Assembly: GCF_002160755.1 (NCBI RefSeq)
Contig: NZ_NFLE01000015.1
Span: 32,185 to 96,184, forward strand
Source of the DNA: Lachnoclostridium sp. An14
Lineage (GTDB): Bacteria; Bacillota; Clostridia; Lachnospirales; Lachnospiraceae
Reading direction: 5' to 3'
DNA: 64,000 nucleotides
A program made the translations under genes and the position numbers. This document shows positions 32,893 through 42,512 of this stretch, piece by piece; the first letter of the stretch is position 1, and each line of letters opens with the position of its first letter. Below the pieces are notes generated by a model, which did not search any database, was not told where the DNA came from, and saw only the letters and a list, made by a program, of their open reading frames with translations.

Positions 32893-33858
32893 ATGAGTAT
32901 GGAGCATTTGCTGGAAAAAGAGAGATATGAGGTCCTGGCGGAGATGGCGGATATGTACTACAACCAGGGAAAAACCCAGTCAGAGATTGCCCAGTATTTT
33001 GGGACAAACCGGTTTCGCGTGGCAAAGCTCCTCCAGGACGCCAGGGCAGAGCAGGTGGTGGAGATCAATATCCACTACTCCAATGAGAGGAACAAAGCCC
33101 TGGAAAAAGAGATGAAGGAGGCCTTCGGCCTGGAAAAGGCTCTGGTGGTGAACACCCAGTACATCCCCTATATTGACAGTTTAAAGCAGATCGGAAAGAT
33201 CGGCGCCAACTACCTGGCCCGGCTGCTGGCGCCGGATTCCGTCATCGGCCTGACCTGGGGAAAGACCATCCACAGCGTAGTGAGTCAGCTTGCGGCTCCC
33301 GCCAGAAATCCGGTGACGGCAGTGCAGCTCACTGGCTATCCCAGCCTGGGAAACCCGGCGGTGGACCCCATAGAGCTGGTGAGAATGGTGGCCACCTCCT
33401 ACAGCGGTTCCTTTCACTATCTGATGACTCCCATCTATGTGAGTGATCCGAAACTGCGCCGGGATCTTCTCAAAGAACCGGCCATCCAGACGGCCCTGAA
33501 ACAGACGGAGCGCATGGATGTGGTGCTTAGCGGCATCGGCGGCCGCTCCAGTCTCCCCTTATTCAATCCGGCGGTGCAGCCCTATCTCACGGAACAGGAC
33601 CGGGAGGCAGCGGCGGAGAGCATCGGCAGCCTTTACGGCTACGTGCTGGACAAGAGTGGAAATGTGGCTGACATCGACCTGAACAAAAAGGTGATGGCGG
33701 CGGAGTTAGACCATGTGCTGGCCGTACCCCACCGGCTGGTGGTGGCCTGCGGAAGGCATAAGGCGGAAGTGATGCAGCTGGCCATGGAAAGAGGCCTGTT
33801 CAACGAGGTTCTCACCGACGCCGACACTGCGGTGAATATATTAAAAAGAAAAGGCTGA
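32893..33858 (+). CDS. SorC/DeoR-type transcriptional regulator
   Basis: The 321-residue protein has an N-terminal helix-turn-helix (MYYNQGKTQSEIAQYFGTNR, then VAKLLQDARAEQVV) and a SorC-type sugar/phosphosugar-binding domain (about 60-315: SVIGLTWGKTIHSV, VVLSGIGG, VACGRHKAEVMQLAM). SorC members usually sense sugar phosphates or related small acids. It is just upstream of the DUF6282-2HCT-PrpF-aconitase-dehydrogenase operon, whose promoter has repeated ACAAAAGTGAT sites, so it is the likely controller. Start at 32893 follows CGGGAGG. Confidence 0.9.
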   Translation: MSMEHLLEKERYEVLAEMADMYYNQGKTQSEIAQYFGTNRFRVAKLLQDARAEQVVEINIHYSNERNKALEKEMKEAFGLEKALVVNTQYIPYIDSLKQIGKIGANYLARLLAPDSVIGLTWGKTIHSVVSQLAAPARNPVTAVQLTGYPSLGNPAVDPIELVRMVATSYSGSFHYLMTPIYVSDPKLRRDLLKEPAIQTALKQTERMDVVLSGIGGRSSLPLFNPAVQPYLTEQDREAAAESIGSLYGYVLDKSGNVADIDLNKKVMAAELDHVLAVPHRLVVACGRHKAEVMQLAMERGLFNEVLTDADTAVNILKRKG

Positions 33859-33867
33859 CCGGCCGGA

Positions 33868-33899
33868 AATGAAAAGTCCGTATACGCGGGCTTTTTTTA
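33868..33899 (+). terminator. Terminator of the SorC gene
   Basis: AAAGTCCG and CGGGCTTT (one G-T pair) flank a 6-base loop and are followed by TTTTT. It separates the regulator gene from the operon downstream. Confidence 0.7.
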
Positions 33900-33903
33900 T
33901 TTA

Positions 33904-34027
33904 ACAGGAAACTGCGTTTCCTGTTAAATAAAAATGCTCCGCAAGGAGGCGAACTCCGCGGGGAGGAATATGGCTGCTGACGCAGCCGCGCTCCGGCGCG
34001 AAGATGCACCGCTGCGCACACTTTTTT
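33904..34027 (+). repeat. Copy E of the GC-rich intergenic repeat family
   Basis: CAGGAAACTGCGTTTCCTG (hairpin), AAAAATGCTCCGCAAGGAGG, ATGGCTGCTGACGCAGCCGC, GCTCCGGCGCG and CTGCGCACACTTTTTT. It is a well-preserved full-length copy between the SorC terminator and the next promoter. Confidence 0.75.
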
Positions 34028-34181
34028 ACCCCAAACCACGCTTGCCAAAAGCTAAAGCTCAAAGATTAAAATCCCATTTATCCCATCTTCCGCATCTCTT
34101 TCAGTACAAAATCGAAATAAAACAAATGTGAATCAAAATAACATTAGTGAAAACTGCACAAATTCTTTTGCCAACATTTTA

Positions 34182-34240
34182 ACAAAAGTGATATTGAATA
34201 ACAAAAGAGAAAATGCTATAGTAAATACAACAAAAGTGAT
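34182..34240 (+). promoter_or_regulatory. Carboxylate operon promoter with repeated ACAAAAGTGAT sites
   Basis: TTGAAT (34194-34199), 17 bp, TATAGT (34217-34222) form a promoter. ACAAAAGTGAT occurs upstream of the -35 (34182-34192) and downstream of the -10 (34230-34240), with a partial ACAAAAGAGA in the spacer (34201-34210). A further looser ACATTAGTGA is at 34141-34150. These direct repeats are the likely operator of the neighbouring SorC regulator. Confidence 0.55.
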
Positions 34241-34267
34241 TTAAGATAACATATGATGGAGGTTGAA

Positions 34268-35122
34268 ATGAGCGGGAACATTGTAAGCGGCATCATTGAT
34301 ATGCACATCCATTCCGCACCGGACGTGAGAAAACGGCGGCTGGATGACCTGGAGCTGATGGAGGCGGCAGTAAAGCTGGGGGCCAGAGCCGTTGTGATCA
34401 AGTCCCATATGGTGTGCACAGCGGACCGGGCGGCGCTGGTGAACAAGATCCGGGAGGAAAAATATCCGGAGTCCGATTTCCAGATGTTTGGCGGCATTGC
34501 CCTGAACCGGCCCGTAGGCGGGATCAATCCGTGGGCAGTGGACGCAGCCCTGAAACTGGGGGCAAAAGTGGTGTGGCTGCCTACCAACACGGCGGCAAAC
34601 CATTTCCGGAAGGAAAATAAAGAAGGCGGAGTGGAGATTATAAAGGACGGGCAGGTCACAGAGGAGCTGCGGTCCGTGTTTGAACGGATCAAGGAACACG
34701 ACGCGGTGCTGGCCACCGGACATATTTCTCCGGAGGAGTGTTTTCGGGTGACGGAGGCGGCCAGGGACGCCGGGGTAAAAAAGATCGTGATTACCCATCC
34801 GGAATTCCACATTGTGGGGATGTCCCTGGAAGATCAGATCCGAATCGTAAAGGACTATGACGTCATGCTGGAGCGGGTGTACGCCCAGCCTATCGGAGGG
34901 GGCGTTTATAAAAACAACCTGCCGGACAACGTGGAGGCGATCCGCGCCGTGGGCTGCGACCACATTATTGTGTCCACCGACAGCGGACAGATGCAGAATC
35001 CGCCGTGGTATGAATCCATTGTGGAATATGTGGAGTACCTGCGGAATGCGGGAATCACAGAGGCGGAAATTGAAAAAATGACACAAATTAATCCAGGCAG
35101 AATGCTTGGGATCGAAAAGTGA
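34268..35122 (+). CDS. DUF6282 family protein, copy 2
   Basis: The 284-residue protein is a clear paralogue of the one at 30381: the same DMHIHSAPD metal motif, GAKVVWLPT, ATGHISPEECF, ITHPEFHIVGMS and GGG-YK-NNLPDNVE segments. It is first in a five-gene operon with a 2HCT carrier, PrpF, aconitase-family and dehydrogenase-family enzymes. Start at 34268 is chosen because GGAGG (34258-34262) precedes it by 5 bp; an ATG at 34253 is in frame but lacks a ribosome site. Function unknown; a metal-dependent hydrolase is the best structural guess. Confidence 0.85.
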   Translation: MSGNIVSGIIDMHIHSAPDVRKRRLDDLELMEAAVKLGARAVVIKSHMVCTADRAALVNKIREEKYPESDFQMFGGIALNRPVGGINPWAVDAALKLGAKVVWLPTNTAANHFRKENKEGGVEIIKDGQVTEELRSVFERIKEHDAVLATGHISPEECFRVTEAARDAGVKKIVITHPEFHIVGMSLEDQIRIVKDYDVMLERVYAQPIGGGVYKNNLPDNVEAIRAVGCDHIIVSTDSGQMQNPPWYESIVEYVEYLRNAGITEAEIEKMTQINPGRMLGIEK

Positions 35123-35132
35123 GGGGTATGAA

Positions 35133-36431
35133 ATGAGTAAAGAGAATACGATTAAGGTATTTGGGATGGAGCTGCCGGTATTTTTGTTCTTCTTTGCGGT
35201 GATTGCGGCATCAGCCTGGATGAATATTATCCCCAATGAGATGCTGGGAGCAGCGGCAATCCTGTTTTCCCTGGGAATTGTACTGGGAGAGATAGGAGAG
35301 AGGATCCCCATCTGGAATGTGTACTGCGGCGGCGGAGCCATTCTGGCGTTTGTGGTGTCGGGGCTGCTCACTTATTATAATCTGCTGCCGGAGTGCGTGG
35401 TGGAAAATGCCACTGGCTGGATGAGTGGTTATAATTTTCTGAACGTATTTATTTCCCTGCTGATTGTGGGAAGTCTTCTGGGAATGGACCGGAAGGTGCT
35501 GATCAAATCCGGCAGCCTGTTTATCCCGGCGATTCTGGCCTCCATCGTGGGAGCCGGTGTGCTGGGAATCCTGGGAGGCCTGGTGATCGGAAAATCCCCC
35601 ATGGAGATTATCACCGCCTACGTGCTCCCCATCATGGGAGGCGGAGCCGGGGCCGGCGCGGTACCCATGGCTCAGGTGTACGGGGACGTGACGGGACAGG
35701 ATCCCGCCGGATACCTCTCCTTTGCTCTGGCGATTCTGGCTGTGGGAAATATTGTGGCAGTTATCTTTGCTGTGATTCTGGACATTGTGGGACGGGTGAT
35801 GCCGAAGTGGACCGGCCATGACAAGCTGATGAAGGACGCGTCAAAGCAGATCGTGGTAGAAAAAGAGGAAGAAAAGAAGGTCACCATGGACGACATCGGA
35901 GGAGCGATCTTTCTGACTGCCGGGTTCTTCGTGTTGGGACAGCTGATGGCGAAAAAGGTACTTCCCAGCATTATGGGAGTGGCCATTCCCAATTTTGCCT
36001 ACATGATCCTGTTCGCGGCTCTGGCGAATGTATTTAACCTCATTCCGGAGCATTTGAGAATGGGTGCAAAAAAGTGCCAGCAGTTCTGCGGCAGCAAGCT
36101 GGTTTGGGTGCAGATGGTGGGCTGCGGCATTGTGCTCATCGACTTCCGGGAGATGTTAGGTGTGCTGAGCGTATCGAACCTTCTGGTAGTAGTGCTCATC
36201 GTGCTGGGAGCTGTACTGGGAGCCGGATTGTTTGGCCAGCTGGTAGGGTTCTACCCGGTGGAAAGTGCCATCACGGCGGGCCTCTGCATGGCAAACATGG
36301 GTGGGGCTGGAGACCTGGCAGTTCTGGGAGCGGCCAGAAGAATGGAGCTTATGAGCTACGCGCAGATTTCCTCCCGTATCGGAGGAGCTATTATTCTGCT
36401 GATTGGCAGTATCGCGTTTTCACTTTTATAA
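35133..36431 (+). CDS. 2-hydroxycarboxylate transporter (2HCT) family protein
   Basis: The 432-residue protein has about eleven membrane helices and the paired glycine-rich signature loops of the 2HCT family: MGGGAGAGAVPMAQ near residue 170-180 and NMGGAGDLAVLGAA near residue 388-401. Family members such as CitS, CitP and MleP import citrate, malate or lactate, often by exchange or with sodium. It follows the DUF6282 gene after 10 bp and precedes PrpF, so it most likely brings in the pathway substrate. Start at 35133 follows a GAGGGG site. Confidence 0.93.
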   Translation: MSKENTIKVFGMELPVFLFFFAVIAASAWMNIIPNEMLGAAAILFSLGIVLGEIGERIPIWNVYCGGGAILAFVVSGLLTYYNLLPECVVENATGWMSGYNFLNVFISLLIVGSLLGMDRKVLIKSGSLFIPAILASIVGAGVLGILGGLVIGKSPMEIITAYVLPIMGGGAGAGAVPMAQVYGDVTGQDPAGYLSFALAILAVGNIVAVIFAVILDIVGRVMPKWTGHDKLMKDASKQIVVEKEEEKKVTMDDIGGAIFLTAGFFVLGQLMAKKVLPSIMGVAIPNFAYMILFAALANVFNLIPEHLRMGAKKCQQFCGSKLVWVQMVGCGIVLIDFREMLGVLSVSNLLVVVLIVLGAVLGAGLFGQLVGFYPVESAITAGLCMANMGGAGDLAVLGAARRMELMSYAQISSRIGGAIILLIGSIAFSLL

Positions 36432-36451
36432 AATAAGGAAGGAAAGATCAT

Positions 36452-37585
36452 ATGAGAGCATTTCAGACGGTATATATGAGAGGCGGCACCAGCAAGGGCT
36501 GTATGTTTCTGCGGGAGGAGCTGCCGGAGAACCAGGAGGAGTGGGATTCCATCTTTTTGCAGGTAATGGGATGCCCCGACCCGAAACAGATCGACGGCAT
36601 GGGCGGAACGGTTTCCTCCAATAATAAGATCGTGGTGGTCTGGAAAAGTGAGGAAGAAGGCATCGACGTAGAGTATCTGGTGGGCCAGGTCATCGTAGGA
36701 AAGGAACAGGTGGACTATAAGTCAAACTGTGGCAACATGACAGCCGCCGTAGGCCCTTACGCGGTGGAAATGGGGCTTGTGAAGGTCGTGGAGCCCATCA
36801 CCACCGTACATATGTTAAATAAAAACACGGACAAGTATATTGACGTGACGGTTCCCTGTGAAAACGGCACGTTCGCCCAGGAGGGAGACTGCCATATTGC
36901 CGGTGTGGATGGAACGGCGGCGGAGCTGAAAGTAAAATTTTTAAATCCGGCTGGAGCCAAAACAGGAAAACTTCTGCCTACGGGAAATGTAAAGGATGTG
37001 CTGGAAATTCCTGGATTCGGCTCTCTGGAGGCCACCATTCTGGACGTGTCAAACCCTATGGTTTTGGTACGGGCGGAGGACATTGGCGCGAAAGGTACGG
37101 AGCTGCCTGAGGAGGTAAACGGAAACAGGGAGTTAAGCGATCTTCTGGAAAAAATCAGAGGAACTGCCTGCTGTATGATGGGCTTTACAAAAGACCTCCA
37201 GGACGCCACCGACCACAGCCCCGCCGTACCAAAGGTAGGTTATGTGACCTCCCCCAGATCGTTCCAGACTTTAGACGGGGAGATTCAGAAGGCGGAGGAA
37301 ATGGATGTCTGCGCCCGGGTAATTTCCGTATTCAAATGCCATAAGGCCTGCCCCCTCACAGCGGCCAGCGCCATTTCTGTGGCGGCGGCATTGAAGGGCA
37401 GCGTGGTAAACCAGGTTATTTCCGGGGAAAACAGCGGGGGACAGGTGCGGATCGGCCATCCCAGCGGTGTGATGACCATGTATCCTGAGATGGAGGAAAC
37501 GGACGGAGAGATCAAGGTTCCCAGCGTGGCAGTGCAGCGCACGGCCAGACGGATTATGGACGGAACGGTTTACGTGAGAAAATAA
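36452..37585 (+). CDS. PrpF-family isomerase
   Basis: The 377-residue protein belongs to the PrpF family: [11 protein letters not shown] at residue 9-19, [15 protein letters not shown] (one catalytic Cys region) and the later [20 protein letters not shown]. The family includes 2-methylaconitate cis-trans isomerase and 4-oxalomesaconate tautomerase, which move a double bond or flip its geometry using diaminopimelate-epimerase-type acid-base catalysis. It lies between a hydroxycarboxylate carrier and a YbhJ-type aconitase, the same association as in the E. coli ybhH-ybhI-ybhJ locus. Substrate not predictable. Confidence 0.92.
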   Translation: MRAFQTVYMRGGTSKGCMFLREELPENQEEWDSIFLQVMGCPDPKQIDGMGGTVSSNNKIVVVWKSEEEGIDVEYLVGQVIVGKEQVDYKSNCGNMTAAVGPYAVEMGLVKVVEPITTVHMLNKNTDKYIDVTVPCENGTFAQEGDCHIAGVDGTAAELKVKFLNPAGAKTGKLLPTGNVKDVLEIPGFGSLEATILDVSNPMVLVRAEDIGAKGTELPEEVNGNRELSDLLEKIRGTACCMMGFTKDLQDATDHSPAVPKVGYVTSPRSFQTLDGEIQKAEEMDVCARVISVFKCHKACPLTAASAISVAAALKGSVVNQVISGENSGGQVRIGHPSGVMTMYPEMEETDGEIKVPSVAVQRTARRIMDGTVYVRK

Positions 37586-37602
37586 AAGAGGGAGGAAATG
37601 TT

Positions 37603-39894
37603 ATGGTAACATTATATAAAGAAGGAGCATATCTGATTCACGGTACGGAGCTGGTGCCGGAGTCGGAGCCGGAGCGGGCCTGTGCCCTGGCGGGCCATCC
37701 AGTGGACAAAGAGGCCGCCAGACAGGGCACCATGGCTTACAGCATTTTAAAAGCCCACAATACATCGGAAGATATGGGAAAGCTGAAACTGAAATTTGAT
37801 GCCATGGCCTCCCACGACATCACCTTCGTGGGAATCATCCAGACAGCCAAGGCCTCCGGAATGGAGAAATTTCCCATACCCTACGTGCTCACAAACTGCC
37901 ACAATTCCCTGTGCGCCGTAGGAGGAACCATCAACGAGGATGACCATATGTTTGGTCTGTCCGCGGCTCAGAAATACGGCGGCATCTATGTTCCGCCCCA
38001 CATTGCTGTGATTCATCAGTATATGCGGGAGATGATGGCAGGCTGCGGCAAAATGATCCTGGGTTCCGATTCCCACACCCGGTACGGGGCATTGGGAACT
38101 ATGGCCATCGGAGAAGGCGGCGGAGAATTGGTAAAACAGCTGCTTTGCGACACCTACGACGTGGCTTATCCGGAGGTTATCGCCGTTTATCTGGATGGAA
38201 AGCCCAATCCCTGGGTGGGCCCCCAGGATGTGGCTCTGGCCATCATCGGAGCGGTGTTTAAAAACGGATATGTGAAAAATAAGGTGATGGAATTTGTTGG
38301 CCCCGGCGTCTCCTCCATGACCACGGACTACCGGAATGGAATCGACGTGATGACCACAGAGACTACCTGCCTGTCCTCTATTTGGAGAACAGATGAGGAC
38401 ACCAGGGCATTTTTAAAGGCCCATGGCAGAGAGACGGATTATAAAAAGCTGGATCCGGCGGAGACGGCGTACTACGACGGAGTCGTTTACGTGGATCTGA
38501 GCACGGTGAAACCCATGATCGCCCTGCCCTTCCACCCCAGCAATACCTACGAGATCGACGAGTTAAACGCCAACTTAGGCGACATCCTGCGGAGCGTGGA
38601 AAAAGAGGCGGAGGCCGTTTCCCAGGGCAAGGCGGAGTTCACCCTTGTGGATAAGATCACAGAGCGCGGCTTGCAGGTGCAGCAGGCGGTGATCGGAGGC
38701 TGCGCGGGAGGAAATTACACCAACGTCATCGAGGCCTCCCACGCTCTGCGGGGAAGAAATACGGGCCACGGGGAGTTCAGCCTGGCAGTTTATCCGTCCT
38801 CCCAGCCGGTGTTTATGGATTTGGTGAGAAAGGGCGCCATCGCTGATCTGATGGAGGCGGGAGCGATCATCCGCACCGCTTTCTGCGGCCCCTGTTTCGG
38901 TGCCGGTGACACCCCCTGTCACAACGGGCTTTCCATCCGTCACACCACCAGAAACTTCCCCAACCGGGAAGGTTCCAAGCCGGGTCAGGGTCAGATGTCG
39001 GCAGTGGCCCTCATGGACGCCCGTTCCATCGCCGCCACGGCGGCAAACGGAGGCATTCTTACCTCCGCGGAGACTATGGACTGCTGGGGTGACGTGCCGG
39101 AGTACCATTTTGACCGCACTGTTTACGACAATCGGGTATTCTTCGGCTATGAAAAGGGCTGCCAGGAGCAGCCGCTGGTCTACGGGCCGAACATCAAGGA
39201 CTGGCCGGAGATGAGCGCCCTCACGGACAACATTCTGCTGAAGGTTTGCTCAAAGATCCTGGATCCGGTCACCACCACCGACGAGCTCATCCCATCGGGG
39301 GAGACGGCATCCTTCCGTTCCAATCCCCTGGGATTGGCAGAATTTACCCTCTCCAGACGGGATCCCGCATACGTGGGATGCTCCAAGGAGGCAGACCGGA
39401 TGGAAAAGGCAAGAGCGGCTGGACAGAATCCCGCGGAGATTGCCGGGGAGCTGAATGGGGTGTTTGAGACGATTCACACCATTCCCGGACAGGAGACGGC
39501 AAAGCCGGAGGAGACGGAAATCGGCAGCGTGATCTACGCTGTGAAACCGGGCGACGGCTCCGCTAGAGAGCAGGCGGCCAGCTGTCAGAGAGTGCTGGGC
39601 GGCCTGGCCAATATCTGTAAAGAGTACGCCACCAAGCGGTATCGCTCCAACGTGATCAACTGGGGAATGCTGCCCTTCCAGATGAAGGAGGAGCCGGAGT
39701 TTGAGGTGGGTGACTATATCTACGTGCCGGGAATCCGCAGCCAGTTAAAGGAAGGGAACTTAGAGGAGATCAAGGCTTACGTCCTGAAGGACGGGGCGAA
39801 AGAAATCTCCCTCTATATCACGCCCATGACAGCGGAGGAGAGACAGATTGTGGAGGCGGGCAGCCTGATCAACTATAACCGGAGCAGAAGATAA
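37603..39894 (+). CDS. Aconitase-family hydratase, YbhJ-like
   Basis: The 763-residue protein has all aconitase domains in one chain: domains 1-3 with [4Fe-4S] ligands Cys367 (GGCAGG), Cys428 and Cys431 ([12 protein letters not shown]), and a C-terminal swivel domain with [40 protein letters not shown] is the substrate-side motif. It is closest in layout to E. coli YbhJ, an uncharacterised hydratase of about 750 residues. It would dehydrate and rehydrate a tri- or dicarboxylate such as citrate, methylcitrate or a homologue. It follows prpF by 17 bp. Oxygen-sensitive cluster fits an anaerobe. Confidence 0.93.
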   Translation: MVTLYKEGAYLIHGTELVPESEPERACALAGHPVDKEAARQGTMAYSILKAHNTSEDMGKLKLKFDAMASHDITFVGIIQTAKASGMEKFPIPYVLTNCHNSLCAVGGTINEDDHMFGLSAAQKYGGIYVPPHIAVIHQYMREMMAGCGKMILGSDSHTRYGALGTMAIGEGGGELVKQLLCDTYDVAYPEVIAVYLDGKPNPWVGPQDVALAIIGAVFKNGYVKNKVMEFVGPGVSSMTTDYRNGIDVMTTETTCLSSIWRTDEDTRAFLKAHGRETDYKKLDPAETAYYDGVVYVDLSTVKPMIALPFHPSNTYEIDELNANLGDILRSVEKEAEAVSQGKAEFTLVDKITERGLQVQQAVIGGCAGGNYTNVIEASHALRGRNTGHGEFSLAVYPSSQPVFMDLVRKGAIADLMEAGAIIRTAFCGPCFGAGDTPCHNGLSIRHTTRNFPNREGSKPGQGQMSAVALMDARSIAATAANGGILTSAETMDCWGDVPEYHFDRTVYDNRVFFGYEKGCQEQPLVYGPNIKDWPEMSALTDNILLKVCSKILDPVTTTDELIPSGETASFRSNPLGLAEFTLSRRDPAYVGCSKEADRMEKARAAGQNPAEIAGELNGVFETIHTIPGQETAKPEETEIGSVIYAVKPGDGSAREQAASCQRVLGGLANICKEYATKRYRSNVINWGMLPFQMKEEPEFEVGDYIYVPGIRSQLKEGNLEEIKAYVLKDGAKEISLYITPMTAEERQIVEAGSLINYNRSRR

Positions 39895-39920
39895 CGGAGC
39901 CGGCCGGCAAAGGAGGACAT

Positions 39921-41090
39921 ATGAGCAGAGAGTGTGAGATTTCCCGGGCCCAGGAGCGGTTTGGAGAACTGATTTCCCAGGAGTTTGAGCGCATCGAGGG
40001 CATGAAGGCGGGACAGGAAACGGTGGATTTTGAAAAGCTGAATCCCATTATCATCGGAGTACTTCCAGGGGACGGCATTGGCCCGATTATCATGGAACAG
40101 GCCCTGCGGGTGTTAAAGAGCCTGATGGCTCCGGAGCTGGAAAGCGGCCGTCTGGAGATCAGGGAAATCCAGGGCATGACCATCGAAAACAGGGCGGCAA
40201 AAAATCAGAGCCTGCCGGACGAGGTGATGGAGGAGGTCAAAAAATGCCATGTGCTCTTAAAAGGGCCCATGGTGACCCCTAGGGCCTCCGATCCCTGGCC
40301 TAACCTGGTGAGTGCCAACAGCCTGTTAAGACGGGGGCTGGAGCTGTTTGCTGCCGTCCGCCCCATCCGCATCCCGGAAAAGGGCATTGACTGGACGTTT
40401 TTCCGGGAGAATATCGAGGGTGAGTATATCTGGGGAAACAAGGGAATCCAGGTAAACGAGGATCTGGCCGTGGATTTTAAAGTACAGACAAAACAGGGCA
40501 GCGAGCGGATCGCCCGCGCCGCCTTCGAGTTTGCCAGAAAGAACGGGAAAAAGAACGTGACCATCGTCACCAAGGCCAATATCGTAAAGCTGGCCGACGG
40601 AAACTTTATCAAAGCGGTGCGCCGGGTGGGCGAGGAATACCCGGAGATCGAGATTCAGGAGCGGCTGGTGGACGCCATGTGCGCAAAAATGCTGGATCCG
40701 GAGTTTAATAAAGGCATCGAGGTGGTGGTTCTCCCCAACCTTTACGGCGACATCGTGACCGACGTGGCGGCGGAGCACCAGGGCGGCCTGGGCACGGCCT
40801 CCTCCTCCAACATCGGAAACCGCTACGCCATGTTCGAGGCCATTCACGGCACAGCCCCCTATCTCATGGAGCACGGCAGAGGCTCATACGCGGATCCCTG
40901 CAGCCTGATCCGCGCTGTGGGAATGCTCCTTGCTCACATCGGCTATGGCAGCCGGAAAGCCAGCCTGGATCGTGCCCTGGACATCTGCACGGTGGAGGAG
41001 CGCCGCCTTGTGGTCACCACGGATGTGGACGGAGCCAGCGCGGCGGAGTTTACGGACTATCTGCTGGAGACCATAGAAAGATTAAAATAG
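39921..41090 (+). CDS. Isocitrate/isopropylmalate dehydrogenase-family enzyme
   Basis: The 389-residue protein has the family order: LPGDGIGP at residue 48-55, FRENIEGEYIWG substrate loop, and NLYGDIVTDVAAEHQGGLGTASSSNIG with metal-binding Asp residues. An N-terminal extension of about 40 residues (MSRECEISRAQERFG) is unusual for the family. It catalyses NAD(P)-linked oxidative decarboxylation of a 2-hydroxy-3-carboxylic acid to a 2-oxo acid. As last gene of the operon after an aconitase it fits an isocitrate-like product. AAAGGAGG precedes the ATG. Confidence 0.92.
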   Translation: MSRECEISRAQERFGELISQEFERIEGMKAGQETVDFEKLNPIIIGVLPGDGIGPIIMEQALRVLKSLMAPELESGRLEIREIQGMTIENRAAKNQSLPDEVMEEVKKCHVLLKGPMVTPRASDPWPNLVSANSLLRRGLELFAAVRPIRIPEKGIDWTFFRENIEGEYIWGNKGIQVNEDLAVDFKVQTKQGSERIARAAFEFARKNGKKNVTIVTKANIVKLADGNFIKAVRRVGEEYPEIEIQERLVDAMCAKMLDPEFNKGIEVVVLPNLYGDIVTDVAAEHQGGLGTASSSNIGNRYAMFEAIHGTAPYLMEHGRGSYADPCSLIRAVGMLLAHIGYGSRKASLDRALDICTVEERRLVVTTDVDGASAAEFTDYLLETIERLK

Positions 41091-41100
41091 GATAACAAAA

Positions 41101-41150
41101 AAAAGAGGGAATCCCCCAGCCTGAAAATGGCTGTCGGGAATCCCTCTTTT
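41101..41150. terminator. Bidirectional terminator of the carboxylate operon
   Basis: AAAAGAGGGAATCCC (41101-41115) and GGGAATCCCTCTTTT (41136-41150) form a perfect 15-bp stem. It serves the operon on the plus strand and the convergent glycosyltransferase on the minus strand. Confidence 0.9.
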
Positions 41151-41171
41151 TCAATATTCAATAAAATGAAA

Positions 41172-42470
41172 TCACATCGAAAGCCCTTTCTTCCTCGCCG
41201 CAGGAATAAAGCTGCCCTGATCCGCGCCATGGTAGATCGGTTTCCACTCCACCTTGCGCACCAGCGCCACGGCGGAGATGGGGATGTAGGTAAACATAAA
41301 CACCGGGAACGTGAATAAAAACATCAGTTTCCGGGATGTGGGGACGGCGATGGCCTTCCACTCCGTGATGGTGGTGATAGCCCCGTACATCAAAAGCCCC
41401 AGGTAGAACACGAAAACGGTCTTTGCGATGAAACCGGTGCACTCCGCGATCACCAGCCGCGCCCCGTGAGGTGGCATGGTCATGCAGGCGGCCATCATAA
41501 TCAGGTTGATCAGGATCGCCCCCAGGGTGAAAAACATCCCCGGCGCCACGGTCATGAACATATCATAGCAGGAAAATCCCCGGCGTCCGCCGGTAAAAAT
41601 CCCCTTTAACAGAGATAATCCGTACTTGTAGTCAATCTGGTAAAAGCCCTTCGACCACCGCAGCCTCTGATCCCAGGACTGCTTAAAGGTCACCGGCTGC
41701 TCATCGTAGATCACGGCCCTCTCGCAGTAGCCGATCACCTCGCCCTGGAGGGCGCAGTTTACGGAAAACTCAATGTCCTCCGTGAGCAGATGGTACGGCC
41801 AGCCGCCGTTTTTGCGCACCAGGTCGCCGGACACCAGAAAGCCGGTGCCGGAAATGGCGCAGCTGACTCCCATAGCCATTCTGGGGGCGTTTAAAAATCT
41901 GGCCTCCCGCAGGAACCACAGGCCGTAGCCGGCGGAAATCCAGTTGGAACCGAAATTCCTGGAATTGCGGTAGCTGGTGAGCGCCGCGTATTTTCCCGTG
42001 TCGAAGGTGGCGTTCATCTCCTTCACAAAATCCGGATCCACGTAGTTGTCCGCGTCAAATACGAAATAGCCGTCGTAGTCGTTCTTTCCTTCCTCTGTCA
42101 GCTGTTTGAACAGATAATCCAGGGCGTAGCCCTTTCCCACCTGCAGATGGTTAAAGCGGCGGTATACGATTGCCCCGGCGTTTTCCGCTACCTGGGCAGT
42201 GTTATCGGTGCAGTTGTCTGCGATTACGTAAATGTCCAGAAGCTCCTCCGGATAATTCTGGTGTTTTAAGCTGTCAATCAGGCCCCCGATTACATTCTCC
42301 TCGTTGCGGGCGGAAATGACCGCGGCGTAGCGGCGCAGCTTAGACGGCGTGCGGTAACCGTGACGGTTCTTCTGTATGATGCCAATCAGCAGGTATCCCA
42401 GCTGGTACAGATACAGCAGGGTGAGAATCACCGCGATGGCAGTGTTGAATGATTGTGTGAATTCTAGCAT
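41172..42470 (-). CDS. Membrane glycosyltransferase family 2
   Basis: The 432-residue protein has one N-terminal membrane helix (about 10-30), a GT-A domain (about 45-290) with DNCTDNT, FDADNYVDP (DxD), LLTEDIEFS and the QRLRWSKGF motif, and about four C-terminal membrane helices. The (Q/R)xxRW motif marks processive or lipid-linked GT2 enzymes related to cellulose, hyaluronan or poly-N-acetylglucosamine synthases. It probably builds an extracellular or wall polysaccharide. The ATG at 42470 follows AGAGGGAAG; the frame is open upstream but that stretch overlaps the repeat at 42513. Donor sugar unknown. Confidence 0.9.
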   Translation of the reverse strand: MLEFTQSFNTAIAVILTLLYLYQLGYLLIGIIQKNRHGYRTPSKLRRYAAVISARNEENVIGGLIDSLKHQNYPEELLDIYVIADNCTDNTAQVAENAGAIVYRRFNHLQVGKGYALDYLFKQLTEEGKNDYDGYFVFDADNYVDPDFVKEMNATFDTGKYAALTSYRNSRNFGSNWISAGYGLWFLREARFLNAPRMAMGVSCAISGTGFLVSGDLVRKNGGWPYHLLTEDIEFSVNCALQGEVIGYCERAVIYDEQPVTFKQSWDQRLRWSKGFYQIDYKYGLSLLKGIFTGGRRGFSCYDMFMTVAPGMFFTLGAILINLIMMAACMTMPPHGARLVIAECTGFIAKTVFVFYLGLLMYGAITTITEWKAIAVPTSRKLMFLFTFPVFMFTYIPISAVALVRKVEWKPIYHGADQGSFIPAARKKGLSM

Positions 42471-42512
42471 AGTGTTTCTTCCCTCTTTTATAATTTTTGT
42501 TTTGTCTATAAG

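Noticed and set aside
34241..35371. Open frame of 376 codons opposite DUF6282 copy 2
   Set aside because: Antisense shadow; the plus-strand product has a clear family and ribosome site.
38646..38654. Single exact DnaA box in the aconitase gene
   Set aside because: Isolated single copy in coding sequence, expected by chance about once per window.
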